Source: an uncultured Chitinophagaceae bacterium (lineage in GTDB: Bacteria > Bacteroidota > Bacteroidia > Chitinophagales > Chitinophagaceae). From it: a DNA stretch of 11,043 nt. The stretch lies in contig CAMLEM010000026.1 in assembly GCA_946479005.1 (NCBI GenBank), positions 1-11,043 on the forward strand, read 5' to 3'. This document shows, one piece after another, positions 1 to 8,600 of the stretch (position 1 is the stretch's first letter; the number at the start of each line of letters is the position of its first letter). The position numbers were made by a program, and so were the translations under genes. The notes beneath the pieces are model-generated. The model had not been told where the DNA came from, did no database searches, and saw only the letters and a program-made list of their open reading frames with translations.

Positions 1-894
1 GAGACTGCTGTTGATCAGCGGATACTTCTTAATGCAACGAACGATCGCTTCAATGAACAGGGGTGTAAAAGTGATCTTTGTCCCTTCTCTTTTTTCAAAC
101 TCCTTCTTGACCTTGTCGCGCCACATCACGAGGTTGGTGACGTCTGCCTCTGTGAAGCTGGTCACGTGCGGGCTTGTATGCTTGCTTCTCACCATATGAT
201 CGGCGATCAGCTTGCGCATCCTGTCCATTTCAATGATCTCTACATTGCCCGTATAATTGCCTACCTGGAAGTTCGACTGGGAGGATTGCTGGCTTTCCGG
301 CGAATATTCACGCACGGCGGGCGCCTGTTGCTCCCTGGCAGGTGTTGCCGCGGTTGTTCCACCCTGGCGTTTCCTGCTTACATATTGCAGGATATCTTTC
401 TTCGTCACCCTTCCTTCATTGCCTGTACCCGGTATGGATTCCAGTTCGGTCATACTGACTCCTTCGCTGGCGGCGATGTTCAGTACCAGGGGAGAATAGA
501 ATTTGGAAGAGGAGCCATTGCTGCGGGGTGTTCGGTATGTTTCCACCACCACGGCTTCCTCAGCGGTCTGGGCTTCGTGATGCGGTTGGCTGGAGACCGA
601 AGAGGCTGAGGGGGATGAAGCAGCAGGAGTTGGGGTGATTCCCCCGGCTTCCTGGCTTGTTTTTATCCTCGCGATGACCGCACCGATCGGGACCACGTCA
701 TTCACTTTATATAATATCTCTTCCACCACACCAGCAGCCGTGCTGGGAACCTCGCTGTCCACCTTATCGGTGGCGATATCGAGGATGGTCTCGTCCATAT
801 TTACGGGATCGCCCGGTTGCTTATGCCATTTTAAAATGGTCGCTTCCATAATGCTTTCCCCGAGCTTGGGCATAACTAGGTCAACTGTCGCCAT
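1..894 (-). CDS. 2-oxoacid dehydrogenase complex E2 (dihydrolipoamide acyltransferase), 5' part only
   Basis: This is the N-terminal 298 residues of an E2 acyltransferase, which carries acyl groups on a lipoyl arm in a cytoplasmic 2-oxoacid dehydrogenase complex. The gene is open from its ATG at 894-892 to the window edge. Residues 1-80 form one lipoyl domain (start MATVDLVMPKLGES), with the lipoylated lysine at K44 in the motif TDKVDSE. A Ser/Pro/Ala-rich linker follows. A peripheral-subunit-binding domain spans about 132-172 (FYSPLVLNIA, then GRVTKKDIL). After a second Gln/Ala/Pro-rich linker, the catalytic domain begins near 219 (EIIEMDRMRKLIADHM). The catalytic HxxxDG motif lies outside the window. 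Substrate choice (branched-chain 2-oxoacids or pyruvate) cannot be settled from this part. It lies 32 bases downstream of cinA on the same strand and is probably co-transcribed with it. Confidence 0.93.
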   Translation of the reverse strand, partial: MATVDLVMPKLGESIMEATILKWHKQPGDPVNMDETILDIATDKVDSEVPSTAAGVVEEILYKVNDVVPIGAVIARIKTSQEAGGITPTPAASSPSASSVSSQPHHEAQTAEEAVVVETYRTPRSNGSSSKFYSPLVLNIAASEGVSMTELESIPGTGNEGRVTKKDILQYVSRKRQGGTTAATPAREQQAPAVREYSPESQQSSQSNFQVGNYTGNVEIIEMDRMRKLIADHMVRSKHTSPHVTSFTEADVTNLVMWRDKVKKEFEKREGTKITFTPLFIEAIVRCIKKYPLINSSL

Positions 895-901
895 AATGCG
901 C

Positions 902-909
902 CAAAGGTA
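902..909 (-). promoter_or_regulatory. TAnnTTTG (-7 type) box just upstream of the E2 start
   Basis: The minus strand reads TACCTTTG, then 7 bases, then the E2 start codon. This matches the Bacteroidota -7 consensus TAnnTTTG exactly. I see no TTTG -33 element at the usual distance of about 19-21 bases. It could be an internal promoter in the cinA-E2 pair or a chance match. Confidence 0.25.
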
Positions 910-926
910 TGGAATTGGAAAAAAAG

Positions 927-2195
927 CTAGTCTTCTTCAGACTCGATCAGTTTACGAACCATATTCAGGGCCGTGATCGTGGTCATTTCCAAATTCCTCG
1001 CCCGGTCAAACCTGAAATTGAATTTCTCCGCGATTAACTGTTTCCTGCTTCCCACAGCGATCCAAACCTCGCCCACAGGCTTTTGTTCTGAACCTCCATC
1101 CGGACCGAGGATGCCGGAGGTCGCGATCACGTAATCGGATTGAAGCGCTTGCAACGCGCCTTTCACCATCTGGCGGATCGTGGGTTCGCTGACCGCGCCG
1201 TGCTCCTTTAAAATTTCTTCGGTCACGCCCAGGAGATCTGTCTTCACCTGGTTGTCGTAACTGATCACGCTCCCTTTATAATTGCTGGAAGATCCCGGGT
1301 CACGGGAGAGAAGATGAGCGAGATAGCCACCCGTACAACTTTCCGCCGTGCCAATGGTTTTCTTTCTCTCTTTGAGAAACTTGGCCACTGCCTGCGCGAT
1401 GCTGAGGTCTTCATCGATCACCAGCCAGGGCTTTACCAGTTCCTTGAGTTTCGTGAACTCCGCTTCCAGTTCTTCTTCGAGTCTGTTCTTATCCGTTCCA
1501 CTGGTGGTGAGCCTCAATCTCACCAGTCCATAGTGCGGAAGATAGGCCAGCTTCATATGCGGGGGAAGCTCTTCTTCCCAGTCTTTGATATTTTCGGCAA
1601 GATGGGACTCGCCCGTGCCGGCTGTTAGCAGGGTTTGATGTAAGATAAACGGGCGGTCAAATGCTTTTTCCAGGCGGGGCAGCACTTCTTTTTCCATAAG
1701 GCCCTTCATTTCGTGGGGAACCCCGGGAAGGGAAACAATAACCTTGTTCCCCCTGTTGAACCACATCCCCGGTGCAGTTCCTCTTTCATTCATCAACACG
1801 GTGCAGGTTTCCGGTACCTCCGCCTGTTTCCTGTTCCTTTCCAGGAGGGGAAGGCCCCGTTTGAACACTTTGTCAAAAAGGTATTCAATGAATTTAAGCA
1901 CTTGTTCATTTAGCACGAGGCGGGTGTCGAAATATTCTGCTAATACTGGTTTTGTAATGTCATCAGCAGTAGGACCGAGTCCGCCCGTGATCAGGATGAG
2001 ATCAGAGAGCGCTTCTTCCTGCTTTAATGCATTGAAGATCGCTTCCCGGGTATCGCCCACTGCTACGCGGCGATGCACCCAGATGCCGATCCGGTTCAAT
2101 TCCTGGCTGATCCAGGCGCTGTTGGTATCGATGACCTGGCCGATCAGGATCTCGTCGCCGATCGTAATGATGGAAGCATTGATGGAGGGGTTCAT
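927..2195 (-). CDS. cinA: CinA-like protein: molybdopterin-binding-like domain plus nicotinamide-nucleotide (NMN) deamidase domain
   Basis: CinA-family protein of 422 residues, the usual full length. The N-terminal MoaB/Mog-like fold spans about residues 5-170: IITIGDEILIGQ, then GGLGPTADD at 71-79, GTAPGMW at 139-145 and PGVPHEM at 157-163. A middle linker domain runs to about 260. The C-terminal deamidase domain spans about 265-415, with AESCTGG at 284-290, GAVSE at 333-337, TSGILGPDGG at 359-368 and KPVGEVW at 372-378. In characterised relatives the C-terminal domain converts nicotinamide mononucleotide to nicotinate mononucleotide in pyridine-nucleotide recycling, and the N-terminal domain can act as an ADP-ribose pyrophosphatase. 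Which of these activities this protein has is inferred. No Shine-Dalgarno is visible. The start is supported because the conserved fold begins at residue 8. It is divergent from dacB and followed by the E2 gene. Confidence 0.95.
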   Translation of the reverse strand: MNPSINASIITIGDEILIGQVIDTNSAWISQELNRIGIWVHRRVAVGDTREAIFNALKQEEALSDLILITGGLGPTADDITKPVLAEYFDTRLVLNEQVLKFIEYLFDKVFKRGLPLLERNRKQAEVPETCTVLMNERGTAPGMWFNRGNKVIVSLPGVPHEMKGLMEKEVLPRLEKAFDRPFILHQTLLTAGTGESHLAENIKDWEEELPPHMKLAYLPHYGLVRLRLTTSGTDKNRLEEELEAEFTKLKELVKPWLVIDEDLSIAQAVAKFLKERKKTIGTAESCTGGYLAHLLSRDPGSSSNYKGSVISYDNQVKTDLLGVTEEILKEHGAVSEPTIRQMVKGALQALQSDYVIATSGILGPDGGSEQKPVGEVWIAVGSRKQLIAEKFNFRFDRARNLEMTTITALNMVRKLIESEED

Positions 2196-2200
2196 TCAGG

Positions 2201-2208
2201 CAAAATTA
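2201..2208 (-). promoter_or_regulatory. TAnnTTTG (-7 type) box just upstream of the cinA start
   Basis: In the 61-base divergent gap between cinA and the carboxypeptidase gene, the minus strand reads TAATTTTG, 5 bases before the cinA ATG. This is an exact match to the Bacteroidota -7 consensus. No matching -33 TTTG is seen. Transcription from it would begin at or next to the start codon. Confidence 0.3.
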
Positions 2209-2256
2209 TTCATTAAAGCACTCTTATGCATAACTTCGGTTTGAGACAATCTATCT

Positions 2257-3648
2257 ATGATCAGAACCTTTCTTATTTTATTGGCCTGCTTTTTCTTCGG
2301 GCCCGCCTTTAGCCAGTCGATCGGGGAGAAATTGCAAAAAGCGTTCCGTGCATTTGAGTCCGATCCCGCGATGAAAAACGGGATCAGCTCCCTTTACGTG
2401 ATCGACGCGAAAACGGGAAAGGTGCTGTTTGATAGGAATTCAGGGATCGGGCTGGCCCCCGCCTCCACGCAGAAGATCATTACCAGCGCCTCGGCTTTCG
2501 AGATACTGGGAAAGGACTTCCGGTACGACACGGAATTATGGACTGCTGAAGATGAGGAAGGAAAAACGCTTCTCTTTATTGAGGGGAGCGGTGACCCTAC
2601 ATTGGGGAGCTGGCGGTATGGAAGTACGAAGCCGGAGATCATCACGGGGAAAATGGCGGAAGCCATCAAAAATCAGCAGGCGGGAACTCCTTTAAAAGGT
2701 CTTACCTATAATGCCCTGGCATATCCTGCAGAACAATACCCGGGGGGATGGATATGGGAAGATATTGGAAATTATTACGGCGCTGCAGCCGATATTCTGA
2801 ACTGGAAAGAGAACCAGTACGATATTATTTTGCGGTCAGGGGATGAGATCGGGGATAGTGTGCAGATCGTTTCTCCTCCCGGCTCAGCGTTCGTCAACCA
2901 GCTGAGGTCTGCCGCGAAAGGTTCGGGCGACAATGCTTATGTTTATTTTCAGCCCGGGGAGATTAATTATGTGATCTCCGGTACCATTCCCATTAAGGAG
3001 AAAAATTTCAGGATCTCGGCATCCAACCCGGATCACGTTTCGACCTTCATCGGTGATCTTTCTTCGGCAATGAAGGAGCAAAACCTACCCGGGGAAGAGT
3101 TGGGGGATTTGGGGCGCCGGGGCGCGTTGGAACTTTCAGGGCGCTTAAAAATGAAAAAGCTGCTTTATGCACACCGCTCGCCTTCCCTGGATTCCATTGT
3201 GTATTGGTTCAACCGGAAGAGCATCAATCTCTACGGGGAGGCGCTGGTGAGAACCATTGCTTTCGAGAAACAGGGTTATGGGTCCACAGATTCGGGGATC
3301 GCCATCCTGCGCCGATTCTGGAGCGACAAAGGTATCGCGGAAGAAGAGTTGAACTTATACGACGGTTCCGGTCTTTCCCCACTGAACCGGGTAACCACCC
3401 GTGCCCAGGTGGAGATCCTTAAATTTGCGAGAGGCCGCACCTGGTATCCTGATTTCCTGGAATCGCTCCCCGAGTTTAATGATATGAAGATGAAAAGCGG
3501 AACCATTTCGGATGTGAAAGGATTCTGTGGCTATCACCGTTCCCGGGAGGGCAGGGAGTACATTTTTTCCTTTCTTGTGAATAATTATAATGGGAGAGCT
3601 TCAGCCATCGTTGCGAAGATGTACAGGGTGCTGGATGTATTGAAATGA
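2257..3648 (+). CDS. dacB: D-alanyl-D-alanine carboxypeptidase/endopeptidase, PBP4 (peptidase S13) family
   Basis: Periplasmic penicillin-binding protein of the S13/PBP4 family. These enzymes trim the terminal D-Ala of peptidoglycan stem peptides and cleave D-Ala-mDAP cross-links. Residues 1-20 are a signal peptide (hydrophobic core ILLACFFFGPAFSQ). All three active-site motifs are present: SxxK as S70-T-Q-K73 (nucleophile Ser70), SxN as S322-I-N324, and KTG-type as K413-S-G415. The family signature DGSGLSPLNRVT lies between the second and third motifs, and VKGFCGY follows the third. The 463-residue length is close to E. coli PBP4 (477). The long stretch between the first two motifs fits the extra domains typical of PBP4. 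It is the first gene of a plus-strand pair with the DUF6526 gene, divergent from cinA. No Shine-Dalgarno precedes the ATG, and the signal peptide supports this start. Confidence 0.94.
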   Translation: MIRTFLILLACFFFGPAFSQSIGEKLQKAFRAFESDPAMKNGISSLYVIDAKTGKVLFDRNSGIGLAPASTQKIITSASAFEILGKDFRYDTELWTAEDEEGKTLLFIEGSGDPTLGSWRYGSTKPEIITGKMAEAIKNQQAGTPLKGLTYNALAYPAEQYPGGWIWEDIGNYYGAAADILNWKENQYDIILRSGDEIGDSVQIVSPPGSAFVNQLRSAAKGSGDNAYVYFQPGEINYVISGTIPIKEKNFRISASNPDHVSTFIGDLSSAMKEQNLPGEELGDLGRRGALELSGRLKMKKLLYAHRSPSLDSIVYWFNRKSINLYGEALVRTIAFEKQGYGSTDSGIAILRRFWSDKGIAEEELNLYDGSGLSPLNRVTTRAQVEILKFARGRTWYPDFLESLPEFNDMKMKSGTISDVKGFCGYHRSREGREYIFSFLVNNYNGRASAIVAKMYRVLDVLK

Positions 3649-3657
3649 ACATTATTT

Positions 3658-4086
3658 ATGAAAGAGCAGAATTATAAAAATCACAGCCGGATCCTCCCGG
3701 TCTGGCATTACCTGGTCGTCATCCTGCTACTTGCTCTCCTGGGGGGAAGCATCAACCATTTGCTCAATGTGGGCGACGGTGATCGATATTCGGCGGCGCT
3801 GCTGGTATTGATCTCGGTGATCTTCATTTTCTTTTACTGGTACACGAGGGCTTTCGCGCTTCGTGCACAGGACCGCGCGATACGCGCGGAGGAAAGATTA
3901 AGGCATTACCTGCTGACGGGCCAGCCCCTCGATCCCCAATTGAGAATGGGACAGATCATCGCGCTTCGATTTGCTTCCGATGCGGAATTTCCTGCGCTGG
4001 CAATAAGAGCAGTGAACGAGAAACTATCTCCCAAACAGATCAAAAAGGCGATCAAAGGATGGAAGGCAGACCATAACCGGGTCTGA
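3658..4086 (+). CDS. DUF6526 family small membrane protein
   Basis: A 142-residue protein recognised as DUF6526, a family of unknown function mostly seen in Bacteroidota. The polar N-terminus (MKEQNYKNHSRILP) is followed by two membrane helices at about 16-36 and 45-63. A charged C-terminal region then carries conserved-looking blocks: QDRAIRAEERLRHYLLTG (71-88), MGQIIALRFASDAEFPAL (97-114) and LSPKQIKKAIKGWKADHNRV (123-142). The C-terminus is probably cytoplasmic, since the loop after helix 2 is rich in Arg. It starts 9 bases after the carboxypeptidase stop and is probably co-transcribed. Its stop lies only 9 bases from that of the convergent protease gene. The family call is from memory of the sequence pattern, and no function is assigned. 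Confidence 0.82.
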   Translation: MKEQNYKNHSRILPVWHYLVVILLLALLGGSINHLLNVGDGDRYSAALLVLISVIFIFFYWYTRAFALRAQDRAIRAEERLRHYLLTGQPLDPQLRMGQIIALRFASDAEFPALAIRAVNEKLSPKQIKKAIKGWKADHNRV

Positions 4087-4104
4087 AGCGCCGGGTCATA
4101 AGCC
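4077..4104. repeat. 14-base imperfect tandem duplication spanning two convergent stop codons
   Basis: Two adjacent 14-base units, CCGGGTCTGAAGCG (4077-4090) and CCGGGTCATAAGCC (4091-4104), agree at 11 of 14 positions. The first holds the TGA of the DUF6526 gene. The second holds the stop of the protease gene on the opposite strand. There is no room for a separate terminator between the two genes. Confidence 0.6.
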
Positions 4105-5070
4105 GAACCTGTCGAAGAAGGCAAGGTCCATCTCTAAGAACCAGGGCGACGCGATGGCCGCAGCCCATACCAGGAAGATGAGGATCTTGCCGGCAAAGGA
4201 CAGATCCTGTATCAGGTGGCGGTGCAGCAGGCTTTGGATGATGCCCATTATCTTCTCTTCACGGGGATGGTAAGTATAAGGAGTTCCCGGAGCGATATCC
4301 CGGAAAGAGTTCGTGCTCGTGATAAGGATATCCCGGATCTTCCAGTAATCCGGATCGGGTAGGTCCTCATACGATACATCCGCGTTGATCCCTTCCTCCT
4401 CGATCCGTTTCTCTACCAATTTATATTTATTGTCGGTTTGCAACCGCATCAGCATCATCAACGGGAAGGTCCAGAGCAGTAGGTAGAGCATATGCCCCGT
4501 GTACCTGTACAGGCTCCAGGCGAACCAGGCCATCAGCCCGGCAGAAAGAACCACGAAGATCCGGCTGACCCACCCTTCCTCATCTAGGAAGACCCGGTTG
4601 AGCAATTGTCCGCCGTCAAGCGGGTAAACCGGGAAAAGATTGATGAGGTTGAGAATGATGAACAGCACGGCGATCCTCGAATAGTGGATGCCCAGTATGG
4701 TTTGCCCCGGATCATAAATGTCAGCGAGATAAAATCCTATGCCGATCAGGATCCCGGGTATCGGGCCCGCAAGAATGATAATGGCAGACTGCATTTGGGA
4801 AACTTCCCGCTTGCTCCCTGAAACATAGGCGCCCAGGAGGGGGATGAAGAAAATACCCAGGTCGTTATAACGGAAATATTTCATAGCCAGGAAATGACCC
4901 AGCTCGTGGATCATTACAATGGCGGTGATCAGCAGCAGGATCTCGTAGCTCGGGAAAACGTAATATCCCAATACAAGGTAAAGGGCGAGGCTGACGATGG
5001 ACCTCATCCAGACATTGGCAGTATTATCAGCTTTCCGGTATTTGGGTGGATACGACAGGGCTCCGTCCAT
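4096..5070 (-). CDS. Site-2 protease family (M50) intramembrane zinc metalloprotease
   Basis: Multi-pass membrane protease of 324 residues. The zinc-binding motif is H55-E-L-G-H59, inside a hydrophobic segment (44-62). The third zinc ligand is expected in FPVYPLDGGQLLNR, Asp152, where many family members have NPxDG or PLDGG. Further hydrophobic segments occur at about 26-39, 73-84, 96-116 and 131-148, with two more after residue 165 and one near the C-terminus (about 298-312). The stretch from about 205 to 290 is mostly hydrophilic, probably cytoplasmic, and I do not recognise a CBS or PDZ domain in it. Relatives cut membrane-bound substrates such as anti-sigma factors. The substrate here is unknown. 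It lies 20 bases downstream of the DoxX gene on the same strand and is probably co-transcribed. Confidence 0.88.
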   Translation of the reverse strand: MDGALSYPPKYRKADNTANVWMRSIVSLALYLVLGYYVFPSYEILLLITAIVMIHELGHFLAMKYFRYNDLGIFFIPLLGAYVSGSKREVSQMQSAIIILAGPIPGILIGIGFYLADIYDPGQTILGIHYSRIAVLFIILNLINLFPVYPLDGGQLLNRVFLDEEGWVSRIFVVLSAGLMAWFAWSLYRYTGHMLYLLLWTFPLMMLMRLQTDNKYKLVEKRIEEEGINADVSYEDLPDPDYWKIRDILITSTNSFRDIAPGTPYTYHPREEKIMGIIQSLLHRHLIQDLSFAGKILIFLVWAAAIASPWFLEMDLAFFDRFGL

Positions 5071-5074
5071 CGGT

Positions 5075-5082
5075 CAAAGATA
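5075..5082 (-). promoter_or_regulatory. TAnnTTTG (-7 type) box just upstream of the protease start
   Basis: The minus strand reads TATCTTTG, 4 bases before the protease ATG, in the 20-base gap after the DoxX gene. It matches the Bacteroidota -7 consensus exactly. A TTG about 16 bases further upstream is a poor -33 candidate. It may be an internal promoter or chance. Confidence 0.25.
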
Positions 5083-5090
5083 GGGTGAGG

Positions 5091-5501
5091 TTATTTGCCA
5101 ATGAAGCGGTCCAGGCTCCACTTCCCCGGACCGGTGATAAGGAGCACCAGGAAGGAAGCGAGGAAAAAAGCGGGCAGCTCTCCTTTGGAGAGGAAGATAT
5201 CCCCCTTGTGTGAGTAAAAAACGATTACGGTCGTAACGATAATCAGCGGGATGAGAGCAAGCCGGGTCATCAATCCCATTACCACCAGCCCGGCACAGAA
5301 AAATTCAGCGAAAATGGTGAGCGCCATGGAAGCGGGACCTCCAAGACCAAAGGGATCGTCAAATGAAGAAGATCTCGAGGCAAAGCTGACAAGCTTTTGA
5401 TAACCGTGAGGTATCATCAGTCCGCCGGCTGCCAGCCGGAGAAGAAAAAGGCCGAGTGAAATGGAGCGTTCGGAATACCGGCTGCTGAAAAGTTTTTTCA
5501 T
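5091..5501 (-). CDS. DoxX family membrane protein
   Basis: A 136-residue inner-membrane protein with four predicted helices at about 15-33, 57-77, 81-96 and 108-124, the standard DoxX layout. Family marks are LFLLRLAAGGLMIPHGYQKL early in the protein and the closing GPGKWSLDRFIG. DoxX proteins are linked to quinone/thiol redox and respiration in some bacteria, but the function of most members, including this one, is not established. It is the first gene of a minus-strand pair with the M50 protease and faces the TPR operon across 187 bases. No Shine-Dalgarno is seen before the ATG. The length and family pattern support this start. Confidence 0.88.
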   Translation of the reverse strand: MKKLFSSRYSERSISLGLFLLRLAAGGLMIPHGYQKLVSFASRSSSFDDPFGLGGPASMALTIFAEFFCAGLVVMGLMTRLALIPLIIVTTVIVFYSHKGDIFLSKGELPAFFLASFLVLLITGPGKWSLDRFIGK

Positions 5502-5688
5502 TGGGATGAATATTTGGGATCTGCGTTTTGCAAATTTTACGCTGCAATGTTAATGAAAGCCTATATCATTTGTTAAACACTTCTTATAACGCCGGTTTTC
5601 CACAACTGTTTGGAATGATGTTTGGTCTTAGCTGAAATATTTTGAATATTCGCGACGTTATCCCCCAACGGATTAAAGGACAAATTCA
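5502..5688. promoter_or_regulatory. Divergent intergenic region, expected to hold the promoters of doxX and the TPR operon
   Basis: This 187-base AT-rich stretch separates two divergent transcription units, so both promoters should lie here. I find no exact TAnnTTTG on either strand. The nearest are TATCATTTG (plus strand, about 5569-5577) and TAAAATTTG (minus strand, about 5534-5542), each with three spacer bases instead of two. An 8-base palindrome GAATATTC lies at 5644-5651. No coding region or RNA gene is apparent. Confidence 0.4.
5675..5680 (+). promoter_or_regulatory. Shine-Dalgarno-like AAAGGA upstream of the TPR gene
   Basis: AAAGGA ends 8 bases before the ATG at 5689. It is the only convincing purine-rich ribosome-binding site I see in front of a gene in this window, and it supports the chosen start of the TPR protein. 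Confidence 0.5.
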
Positions 5689-8600
5689 ATGAAGAATCGA
5701 TGTTTGCTTTCACTAGCCATCTGCCTCTCTCTTTTTGCGCGTTCACAACAGACCCGTTTTTATTCCGATCCCGAAACTCAATTCAAAGAAGCCAGGGAAT
5801 ATTTTCAAAAAGAGCAGTATAGCCTAGCCTGGCCCTTATTCAAGGAGCTGAAACAATCCGTCCGGGAAACCGATGTCGCGAACCGTACCGTGACGGTACA
5901 GGACATCAATTATTATTACACGGTCTTAGCCTTAAAACAAAACGAAGGAAGGGCGGAGGAAGATGCCCTTCAGTACGTTGAGGTGGAGAAGAACAATGCC
6001 CGCACCCAGATGATGAATTATCATTTGGGAGAGTATTATTTCAGGACGGGGAAGTACGCCGAAGCGGTCAATCGCTACGAAAACGCCAACATCTCCAACC
6101 TGAGCAACGAGGAGATCGCCAGCCTGAAATTCAACCAGGGTTACGCGTATTTCAACCTGCAAAGATTTGCTGAGGCGAAACAGTCTTTCAATGCCATCCG
6201 GGGAATGAAGGATGATCCGAATTACCTCGCAGCCAATTATTATTACGGATTCCTCGCATTTCGCGACCGCCAGTACAACGAAGCGCTGGAAAGTTTCAGG
6301 ATCGTGGAGAATGATAAGAATTATTCAACCGTGGTCCCTTATTATATAGCACAGATATATTATATCCAGGGAAAGAAGGACGAAGCTATTACTTACATCC
6401 AGGGAAAACTGAGCAGCGGTTCCAGTTCGCAGTATTACGACCTGGAATTGAAACAGCTCATCGGTCACGCGTATTTCGAAAAAAAGGATTATGCCAAAGC
6501 CCTCCCTTACCTGGAAGATTATGTCAGCCGTTCAAAGAAGGTCCGCCGCGAAGATCTTTATGAACTTTCGTATGCTTATTACCAGTCGACCAACTATGCC
6601 AAGGCCATCGAGGGATTTAAACAGCTCAGTGGAAAGGATGACTCTCTCAGCCAGCATGCGATGTACCTGCTGGGAGATGCTTATTTGAAAACCGGTCAGA
6701 AATCAAACGCCCGGAACGCCTTTCTTTTTGGAGCGTCCAACAATAGTAATCAACGGCAGAAAGAGATCTCGCAGTTTCAATACGCGAAACTTTCTTATGA
6801 ACTGGGTTACCAGGATGAGGCCCTGAATAGCTTAAACACCTTCGTGGCTAATTATCCCAATTCAGAATACATCGTAGAAGCAAAGGAGTTGCTTGTGGAT
6901 GTTTTGGCCAATACCAATAATTATAAGGAAGCACAGGCCCTGTTGGCGACCATCAGCAATCCTTCGGAAAATGTAAAAAGAGTGTATCCACGGATCCTGT
7001 TTGGGCGAGCCGCGGAACTGATCAACGATGGACAGTTGAGAGAGGCGGATGAAACACTCACCGAGATCCTGGGGATGCCCTACAACCGTTCAGTACTTCC
7101 CTACACTTATTTCTGGAAAGGGGAGATCGGTTACCGCAGCAACCAATTGGATACCGCGATCAAGTACTATCATTTATATGTGGATGCGGGAGCGCCGGTA
7201 AGTGGAGAGGCCAATCCCACCAATGCGAAATATAACCTGGGTTATGCTTACCTGCGTAAGGAAAATTATCCTGTTTCACTCCGGTATTTCGAGCCCCTGA
7301 TGAAAGCCCCCGCATTGAATACGGACGCTTTTTCACAGGATGCGTATATCCGAACGGCCGACAACTATTTTATGCTGAAGGATTACAGCCGCGCGAAGGC
7401 AATGTATGATAATGTGGTCCGGCTTTCCTGGCCGGCCGAGGACTATGCCACTTTCCAGATCGCGATGCTGGCCGGAGTGCGGTCTGCCAACGAGAAGATC
7501 GCCCTGATGAATACGATGATCCGGAAATTCCCGCAGTCATCCCTGGTGAACGAGGCGACACTGGAGATCGCAAATACCTATATGGCCAATGAGAGGTGGA
7601 GAGAAGCCATTCCTTATCTGCATACCCTGATCTCCGCTTCCGGTAATGACGAAATGAAGCCCAACGCCTATATGAAACTGGGGCTGGCCCATTACAATAT
7701 GGACAACAATACCGATGCGCTGAAGAATTTCAAATACGTGGTGGATAATTATCCTAACTCGGTCAGCGCGGAAGATGCGCTCGACAACATCCGAACCATC
7801 CTCCTCGAGGACGGCAGAACGGACGAGTACACTTCGTATATGCGCGAGATCGGAAGGCCATTGACAGCGGACACGGAAGATTCGCTGACTTATTTCGCGG
7901 CTGAAAAACTGTACGATGATCAGAAACTGAATGAGGCCCTTTCGGCATTCAACAATTATGTGCAGCGGTTCCCCCGGGGCGAGCACGTGCTGGACGCGCA
8001 ATTCAACCGGGCAGAGATCTACAATGTGAAAAAAGACTGGCCCAACGCGCTAGCGGCATACGAGGCTGTTGCCGCGGAGGCTCCCAACCAATACGCGGAA
8101 CGCTCGGTTCTTACGGCCGCACGTATCGCTTTCTTTGAGTTGAAGGATTACCAGAAATCGGAGCGATATTATATACAGTTAAAGGGTGTCACCCAAAGCC
8201 AGGAGGTGAAGCTCGAAGCGATGAGGGGCCTGCTACGCAGCCAGTACCAGCTCCAGAAATGGACCGAAGCGGTCGAGAACGCGAAAGAACTCACCGCCGC
8301 GAAGGGAGGTAGCGCCGACGATAAGTCCCTCGCGAATATGGCCATCGCCAAATCCTACCAGGTGAACGGGCAGCACGATCTCGCCATCACTAATTTCAAA
8401 TCGGTGGTGCAATTCAATAAGGCCGCGCTGGCAGCCGAGGCGAGATACGAGATCGCCAATAGCTGGTTGCAACTCAACAGGCTTCCCGATGCTGAAAAAG
8501 CGGCGATGGAAACCATCAGCAAAGCGGGGTCCTATGATTACTGGACTACGAAGGCATATATATTATTAGGAGAGGTGTTCTACCGCCAGGAGGATTACTT

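Noticed and set aside
166..609. Plus-strand open frame of 147 codons
   Set aside because: It is antisense to the E2 gene, whose minus-strand translation shows clear lipoyl and subunit-binding domains.
1744..2244. Plus-strand open frame of 166 codons
   Set aside because: It lies opposite cinA and has a low-complexity Ser/Arg composition typical of a shadow frame.
5599..5614. Possible operator or hairpin TCCACAACTGTTTGGA
   Set aside because: The arms pair only if one base is bulged, and the loop would be a single base, so it is neither a stable hairpin nor a clean palindromic operator.
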